From the NCBI GenBank assembly GCA_021791345.1, contig JAJYWT010000221.1:1-10723 (forward strand): DNA of 10,723 bases. The letters are read 5' to 3'. Below the pieces are notes generated by a model that made no database searches, was not told the origin of the DNA, and saw only the letters and a program-made list of their open reading frames with translations. The DNA is from a bacterium (lineage in GTDB: Bacteria > Chloroflexota > Dormibacteria > UBA8260 > Bog-877). Made by a program: the position numbers and the translations under genes. Positions 6,853 through 10,723 of the stretch are shown here, one piece after another (the first letter of the stretch is position 1; each line of letters opens with the position of its first letter).

Positions 6853-7296
6853 CTAGATGACCTCCGGAAGCGTGCGCTCCCGGCCGGAGCTGGGAAGCGG
6901 CTGATTGACGGCATCGGTCGTGCCCGTGGAGGGCACGGCATCGGCTCTGATCTCGGTCTCCCCCCCCAGCAGTGCCGCGAAGCGCTGCAGGCTGGCGGCG
7001 ATGGAGTCGCGGTCCAAGCGGCAGAAGACCTCCCGTCCCTCGCGCTTGGTGACCACGATCCTGGCCCGGCGCAGCAGCCGCAGGTGCCACGACATCCGCG
7101 GCTGGCTTATCCCCAAGAGCATGGCCACATCGGACACCCGGGCCTCCTTCACCTGGGCCAGACGCGCCAGGATCCTAAGCCGCGTGGGATTGCCCAGCCC
7201 CTCGAAGTAGGCGGCCAGCTCCCACTCGGCCTGCGAGGCGCCCGACAGCACATGTCGGAGCGGGTGCAGCTCCTCAGAGGGAGCGGGGGAGTTCAC
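6853..7296 (-). CDS. ArsR-family winged-helix transcriptional regulator coupled to ino1
   Basis: This 147-residue DNA-binding regulator has an ArsR/SmtB-type winged helix: YFEGLGNPTRLRILARLAQ at 30-48, a recognition helix near ISQPRMSWHLRLLRRA (63-78) and a wing at about 81-94. The CxC metal-binding motif of the metal sensors is absent and the only cysteine is Cys92, so metal sensing is unlikely. About 19 N-terminal and 40 C-terminal residues lie outside the domain, and the C-terminal stretch is hydrophilic. The start is GTG at 7296, with AAAGG nine bases upstream. No ATG is available in frame nearby. The stop touches the ino1 ATG. It probably regulates its own operon through the palindrome at 7311-7328, with an unknown ligand; inositol or inositol phosphate is a guess. 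Confidence 0.85.
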   Translation of the reverse strand: MNSPAPSEELHPLRHVLSGASQAEWELAAYFEGLGNPTRLRILARLAQVKEARVSDVAMLLGISQPRMSWHLRLLRRARIVVTKREGREVFCRLDRDSIAASLQRFAALLGGETEIRADAVPSTGTTDAVNQPLPSSGRERTLPEVI

Positions 7297-7313
7297 TTAA
7301 ACAAACCTTTCAT
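7293..7313 (-). CDS. Possible six-codon leader reading frame MKGLFK
   Basis: ATG at 7313 opens MKGLFK and ends at TGA 7295-7293, overlapping the GTG start of the regulator (AAGTGA). AAGG lies 8 bases upstream of the ATG, and the predicted transcription start at about 7323 leaves room for initiation, though with a very short leader. The codons AAA, TTT, AAG and TTG are AT-rich compared with the surrounding genes. It could couple translation into the regulator gene. It may equally be a chance frame in the AT-rich leader. Confidence 0.3.
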   Translation of the reverse strand: MKGLFK

Positions 7314-7328
7314 AAAGATCACCTTATG
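7311..7328. promoter_or_regulatory. Candidate operator palindrome at the start of the ino1 operon
   Basis: CATAAAGATCACCTTATG is an imperfect inverted repeat with outer arms CATAA/TTATG and one further inner pair, 12 of 18 positions symmetric. It covers the predicted transcription start, just after the -10 box at 7330-7335. It is AT-rich in a GC-rich neighbourhood. This is where an autorepressor of the ArsR type would be expected to bind. Confidence 0.45.
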
Positions 7329-7329
7329 C

Positions 7330-7358
7330 ATCCTACTCGAAGGGGGCGCGCTCGTCAA
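7330..7358 (-). promoter_or_regulatory. Predicted sigma-70-type promoter of the arsR-type/ino1/PI operon
   Basis: On the minus strand TTGACG (7358-7353) is followed after 17 bp by TAGGAT (7335-7330). Spacing is ideal and the hexamers match at five of six (-35) and four of six (-10) positions. The predicted start near 7323 gives a leader of only about 27 nt before the regulator's GTG. Both this promoter and the glpF one read GGTTGACnAG at the -35 and TAGGAT at the -10. Confidence 0.7.
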
Positions 7359-7417
7359 CCCGCCTGAGCCCCGCGCCAGTGGTGGTTCGCGGCCGGCGGC
7401 GCTCACGGGAGCCGGAT

Positions 7418-9178
7418 CTAGTCCGTGGCCCGAATCCGGGTCTCGAGTTCGCGTACCCGCTCCATGCGACGGTCCAGGGCGACCTTGGCCAGCTCCTGTT
7501 GGCGAGCATCGGTGGACCGGACCGCAGCCGCGGCGGCCACCGCTCGGCGCGCCACCGCTTCGGATTCTTCCAGCGCAGCCTTCAACTCGCGCCGCCACTC
7601 CTGCTCTCGCTCCTTCAACCGTTCCAGCGCGTCATGGTGGATCCGGCCGCAGTGGCGGTCGACCAGCTCCTCGCCGCGGGCCAGGGCGTCGCGACGCGCC
7701 AGGCCGCGCCCGAGCGATCCCGGCACCGCCCCCTTCAACGCGGAGGAGATGCGCCCAAGGGCCAGGTCCTCGAACTCGGTGAGGACGAGCCGGCCACTGC
7801 TCGGTTTCAGACTAGGAGCCAGGGACAGTCGGTCGGGCGGCACATCGAACAGCTCGGCGGTCGCCTTGGCGACTTCGGCCATGAGGCGGTTGGCCCGCTC
7901 CGCATGACCTCGTGCCACCGCCGCCAGGCCCTCCTCGAGCTCGACATCCAGCCGGGGGACGAAGCCGGCGACCTCATCGGCCACAACCGCCGCGAGACGC
8001 CGCTCCAGCCGCGGGCGCAGGCCGGCCCGGCCGACGGCGAGCTCCGCCTCCACCGCAGCGCGCGTGCTCGCCTCCCCTCGCCTGCGGAACCGCTCGATCG
8101 CGGGCTCCAGAGTCCCTGCCACCAACCGCCGGATGTCGCCGCTCAGCAGCTCCACCACCTCCACCTCCGAGCGCGAGATCTCCTTGAGCCGCTCTTGGAG
8201 GGCGGCAAGCCGCCGTTCCGACTCGGACGCCGACAGGGCCAGCGCCGCCTGCTCCAGCTGCACTGCCCGGCGTTCCTCGCGGAGGGCGGCATCCGCCACG
8301 TCGGCGGCCCGCCGGAGGAGGAAGCGGCCGCGCTCCACCGCCAAGAACTGCTCCAGCTCGGCCGCGAGGGTTCGAAAGCCCTGGTCGCGCAGCCGCGCCG
8401 ATATACGGTGGAGACGGAGGCCCTCGCGGGGCACCACCCGCTCCAACGCGGACTGCACGAATCGGCTCGACTGGTCCAGCTCCGCGGCACTAAGGAGGTC
8501 GACCTTGTTGAGGGCGAAGATCAGGTGGCTGACCTGCGCTCTGGCCGCAGCCAGGAAGTCCAGCTCAGCCTGGCTCGCCGGGCTGTCGACCGAGAGCACG
8601 AAGATCGCGGCGTCGGCGCGAGCCAGCAGCTGATAGGCGACCCGAGTGTTGTGAGCATGGATCGAGCCAATGCCCGGGGTGTCCACCAGAACGACCCCTG
8701 AGCGAAGGAACGCGGCCGGGTGCGCCACCTCCACCTGGCGCACCCGGTGGTGGTTGCCCGGATTCCCGCTCTCGGTCGCGTACTCGCGCAGCTCCCCGAG
8801 GTCGATCCGCCGCCGCTCTCCCGACTCGAACTCCACGATCAGCTGCGGCTCGTCGCCATGCTGAACCAGCAGCGGGACCGAGGTCATGGGGATGACCCCC
8901 ACGGGCATCACCTCCGCTCCCAGGAGGGAGTTGATCAGGGTGCTCTTGCCGCGCTTGAACTCCCCCAGGATCGCCAGGGTGAGCCTCCCCTCGGTGAGCC
9001 TCACAGAACCGGCTGAGCAGCGCTCAGCCTGCTGCGGATCGTCCCGTCCCTGGGCGAGATCCGCCAGCTCGTTCAGGATTGCCGCCAGCTGCTCCCGCCG
9101 AGCTTGCCATTCGGCCAAGAAGCCCGGGGCGCTCGAGTCGACCCGGTCTCCGGCCGCTTGGAAGAGGCGCTCCGCCAT
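7418..9178 (-). CDS. Bacterial dynamin-like GTPase
   Basis: This is a 586-residue large GTPase of the bacterial dynamin family. All G motifs are visible (numbered from the GTG at 9181): P-loop GEFKRGKST at 73-81, switch Thr100 in IPMTSVP, DTPGIGS at 167-173 and NKVD at 225-228. After about residue 260 the protein is almost wholly charged helix, consistent with the stalk bundle of dynamins. I see no transmembrane segment. A glycine/hydrophobic patch SALKGAVPGSLGRGLARR near 480-500 could be the membrane-touching tip. Such proteins assemble on membranes and act in fusion, repair or stress tolerance. The start is ATG at 9178, with AGGGG eight bases upstream; an adjacent GTG at 9181 would add one residue. 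Bacterial dynamins often come as pairs, but here only one is present. A functional link to the downstream lipid operon is unproven. Confidence 0.9.
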   Translation of the reverse strand: MAERLFQAAGDRVDSSAPGFLAEWQARREQLAAILNELADLAQGRDDPQQAERCSAGSVRLTEGRLTLAILGEFKRGKSTLINSLLGAEVMPVGVIPMTSVPLLVQHGDEPQLIVEFESGERRRIDLGELREYATESGNPGNHHRVRQVEVAHPAAFLRSGVVLVDTPGIGSIHAHNTRVAYQLLARADAAIFVLSVDSPASQAELDFLAAARAQVSHLIFALNKVDLLSAAELDQSSRFVQSALERVVPREGLRLHRISARLRDQGFRTLAAELEQFLAVERGRFLLRRAADVADAALREERRAVQLEQAALALSASESERRLAALQERLKEISRSEVEVVELLSGDIRRLVAGTLEPAIERFRRRGEASTRAAVEAELAVGRAGLRPRLERRLAAVVADEVAGFVPRLDVELEEGLAAVARGHAERANRLMAEVAKATAELFDVPPDRLSLAPSLKPSSGRLVLTEFEDLALGRISSALKGAVPGSLGRGLARRDALARGEELVDRHCGRIHHDALERLKEREQEWRRELKAALEESEAVARRAVAAAAAVRSTDARQQELAKVALDRRMERVRELETRIRATD

Positions 9179-9262
9179 CACGATTTCCCCTGGGTTGCTG
9201 GATCCCAGTAGAAGCCATCAGCCGGGACACCCCGGCGGCAGCGGGCCTCATCGCCGTGACCG

Positions 9263-9271
9263 AATGTATCA
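9263..9271 (-). promoter_or_regulatory. Weak extended -10 element upstream of the dynamin-like gene
   Basis: TGATACATT on the minus strand fits an extended -10 (TGn plus TACATT) in the 113-bp gap after the MFS gene. No recognisable -35 lies at the right distance. It would give a leader of about 75 nt before the GTPase start. Confidence 0.25.
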
Positions 9272-9294
9272 GAAGCGGGAACCGGCGGAGACGC

Positions 9295-10485
9295 TCAGGC
9301 AGAAGCCCCCGGGTTGACGCCCTTGGCGAGGCGCTGTGAGCCGAGCACGGTGGTCAGGGATAGCGCCATCCAGGCCGCCGCATAGCCGAATCCGACGGTG
9401 GGCGAGACCGCGACGTAGAGGAGCCCGACCACTGCGGAGGAGGTGAAGTCCCCCACGGCCTGGGTCGCCCCCAGGAGGCCGTAGCCGCTCCCGCGCAGAT
9501 GATCGGGCAATAGCCGCGCGAACACGGTCGACTCCGCGGTCTCGGCCAGGCCGATCCCCGCACCGGCCAGCAGGAAGGCCAGCAGAAGCAGCAGGGGGGC
9601 CCGCATCGGCAGCGCGAAGCCGGCGTAGGCGAGGATGTAGAGACCAGCCCCGGTGGCGAAGACCAGGCGCGCGTCGGTCCGATCCAGCCAATGGCCCCCC
9701 AGCAGCGCCACCACCGCCGCGCTGGCATTGTGCCCGCTGTACAGGAGGATCGCCAGCAGGGTCGCCAGGGCAAGGGTGGTGGTGCCGTTGTGCAGCAGCT
9801 GGGTGGCCCGCAGGATGAGCAGGGTGGTGGCGACGTTGCCCAGCTCGAAGAGGGCGATGGGAACGAGCGCGCGCACCGCCCCCGCCTCACGCATGGCGGA
9901 GAGCTCGAGCCGCAGTCGCCGCGGGACAACGCTGTGTCCCTGACGGCGCGCCTCCCGGGCCGCGACTGAGATCGCCACCGCCGCCAGCGCTCCCGGGACG
10001 AACGCGAAGTAGATGGCGGGACGAATCCCCACCCAGGCCACGAGCCCGGCCGCGAGCAGCGGCCCGACCACCGCGCCCAGGTTGTCCCCGGCCCGCTCCA
10101 CCCCGAAGGCCCGTCCGTAGCCGGTTCTGGGAGCCAGGGACGCCAGCAGACTGTCGCGCGCCGGCGAGCGCATCCCCCGCGACGTCCAGGCCAGGGCGCG
10201 CAGGACCCCAACCTGCCAGGCGGCGACGCAGAGCCCGATCGCCCCGGTCGCGAGCGCCGTCCCCAGGTAGCCGCTGCTCGCCAGCCGCCCGCGCCGTCGT
10301 TGCTCGTTGGCAAGCGGACCGGACACCAGCTTGGCCACCCCGGTGAGGGCGTCACTGATGCCCTCGATCAGGCCCAGGGTGGCCGCGCTGGAGTGCAGGA
10401 CCGACACCAGGAAGGTGGGCAGCACGGCGGTCGCGATCTCATGGCCGGAGTCGGAGAAGAAGCTGGTGAGTCCGACACTGGCCAC
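9295..10485 (-). CDS. Major facilitator superfamily transporter, substrate unknown
   Basis: This 396-residue inner-membrane transporter has about twelve hydrophobic segments. It begins in the first helix with GLTSFFSDSGHEIATAVLP, the SFFxDxxxE pattern common at the start of one MFS group. The hydrophilic segment NEQRRRGR after the second helix is in the position of the MFS loop 2-3 motif. RAFGVERAGDNLGAVVGPLLA carries the helix 4-5 signature, and ESTVFARLLPDHLRGSGYGLLG is the matching part of the second half. The substrate cannot be read from sequence; drug or metabolite export is the usual role of the group. GTG at 10485 is the only standard start in the open frame, but it has no usable ribosome-binding site. 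The frame stays open upstream to 10611 (including THWFSRG just before the GTG), so the true start may be non-standard. The gene lies 113 bp upstream of the dynamin-like gene. Confidence 0.85.
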   Translation of the reverse strand: MASVGLTSFFSDSGHEIATAVLPTFLVSVLHSSAATLGLIEGISDALTGVAKLVSGPLANEQRRRGRLASSGYLGTALATGAIGLCVAAWQVGVLRALAWTSRGMRSPARDSLLASLAPRTGYGRAFGVERAGDNLGAVVGPLLAAGLVAWVGIRPAIYFAFVPGALAAVAISVAAREARRQGHSVVPRRLRLELSAMREAGAVRALVPIALFELGNVATTLLILRATQLLHNGTTTLALATLLAILLYSGHNASAAVVALLGGHWLDRTDARLVFATGAGLYILAYAGFALPMRAPLLLLLAFLLAGAGIGLAETAESTVFARLLPDHLRGSGYGLLGATQAVGDFTSSAVVGLLYVAVSPTVGFGYAAAWMALSLTTVLGSQRLAKGVNPGASA

Positions 10486-10573
10486 CCCCCGGCTGAACCA
10501 GTGGGTTGACTCCGGCCGGGGAGCGTTAGTGCCGGAGCTCAGCGTCCGCCACCGCGGGGGCCGGCCGAGGAAC

Positions 10574-10587
10574 CGGGGCCGGCCCCG
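10574..10587. repeat. 14-bp GC palindrome after the dehydrogenase gene
   Basis: CGGGGCCGGCCCCG is a perfect inverted repeat 14 bp past the stop of the dehydrogenase gene and about 90 bp before the MFS start. Its position suits a transcription-end hairpin, but no T-run follows on the minus strand. Such sequences also arise easily in GC-rich DNA. Confidence 0.25.
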
Positions 10588-10600
10588 ACGACCGCCGCCC

Positions 10601-10723
10601 TCACCCGACTGTCACCACGACCTTCCCGGTGAACGAGCCGGAGGCCAGTTTGGCGAACGCCTGGTCCGCCTGGGCGAGCGGGAACGTGGAGTCGATGAGG
10701 GGGTGGACCCCACCGAGCTCGGC
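10601..10723 (-). CDS. C-terminal end of a medium-chain dehydrogenase / quinone reductase (gene enters from the right edge)
   Basis: Only the last 40 residues are visible. They begin AELGGVHPLIDSTFPLAQ and end GSFTGKVVVTVG before a TGA at 10603-10601. The pattern HPLID-x-TFPL-x-QA-x-x-AF followed by GKVVV is the usual C-terminus of zinc-type alcohol dehydrogenase and NAD(P)H:quinone oxidoreductase proteins. The cofactor-binding domain is outside the window, so the substrate and zinc dependence cannot be judged. Confidence 0.8.
   Translation of the reverse strand, partial: AELGGVHPLIDSTFPLAQADQAFAKLASGSFTGKVVVTVG

Noticed and set aside
6853..7296. Metal-responsive ArsR/SmtB repressor
   Set aside because: The CxC motif of that class is absent, only one cysteine is present, and no metal transporter or resistance gene is nearby.
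7359..7417. Terminator after the dynamin-like gene
   Set aside because: Only short imperfect inverted repeats (TGAGC/GCTCA arms) with no T-run are present. This is too weak to annotate.
5674..7782. Very long open frame on the plus strand (about 700 codons) opposite ino1 and the regulator
   Set aside because: Its product is low-complexity with no recognisable domain, while the opposite strand encodes clear Ino1 and ArsR-type proteins. Long antisense frames are expected in GC-rich coding DNA.
1..10723. CRISPR array, insertion sequence, phage or integron features
   Set aside because: No regularly spaced repeats, transposase, integrase or attachment-site-like repeats are visible. The genes look like a conserved chromosomal core region.

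Overview
This is a GC-rich bacterial window of 10.7 kb in which every gene I can support lies on the minus strand, so transcription runs from high to low coordinates. The best taxonomic clue is the gene content. An actinobacterial-type inositol-1-phosphate synthase, a PIP-synthase-like CDP-alcohol phosphatidyltransferase, a PimA-like mannosyltransferase and a PatA-like acyltransferase sit together. This resembles the mycobacterial pgsA-patA-pimA cluster, but with ino1 placed in front of it. I infer a member of the Actinomycetota or a neighbouring high-GC lineage that makes inositol phospholipids and probably mannosylated ones. I cannot name a genus.

Layout in the direction of transcription (right to left): the C-terminal end of a medium-chain dehydrogenase/quinone reductase (10601-10723); an MFS transporter (9295-10485); a single dynamin-like GTPase (7418-9178); then a clear sigma-70-type promoter (7330-7358). 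The promoter drives a compact gene set: an ArsR-type winged-helix regulator (6853-7296), myo-inositol-1-phosphate synthase ino1 (5668-6852), two tandem LpxL/PatA-type acyltransferases (4637-5524 and 3573-4640), a PimA-type glycosyltransferase (2407-3576) and a PIP-synthase-type phosphatidyltransferase (1749-2438). The regulator's stop codon touches the ino1 start. The second acyltransferase and pimA begin in ATGA overlaps, and pgsA begins 32 bp inside pimA. This arrangement argues for one co-transcribed, translationally coupled operon. A 311-bp gap follows, with a second promoter (1543-1572) plus direct repeats and a palindrome. Beyond it lie an aquaglyceroporin (490-1437) and the N-terminal 159 residues of dihydroxyacetone kinase subunit DhaK (1-479).

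Taken together, the central operon encodes most steps from glucose-6-phosphate to an acylated phosphatidylinositol mannoside. Ino1 makes inositol-1-phosphate, the phosphatidyltransferase joins it to CDP-diacylglycerol, PimA mannosylates the product, and the acyltransferases add acyl chains. A PIP phosphatase and PimB are not in the window. The glpF-dhaK pair would supply triose phosphate from glycerol or dihydroxyacetone, a possible source of the glycerol backbone. The most interesting points are the ArsR-type repressor candidate locked to ino1, with an operator-like palindrome at the predicted transcription start and a six-codon leader reading frame, and the second acyltransferase, which is a candidate for an additional acylation step in this pathway.
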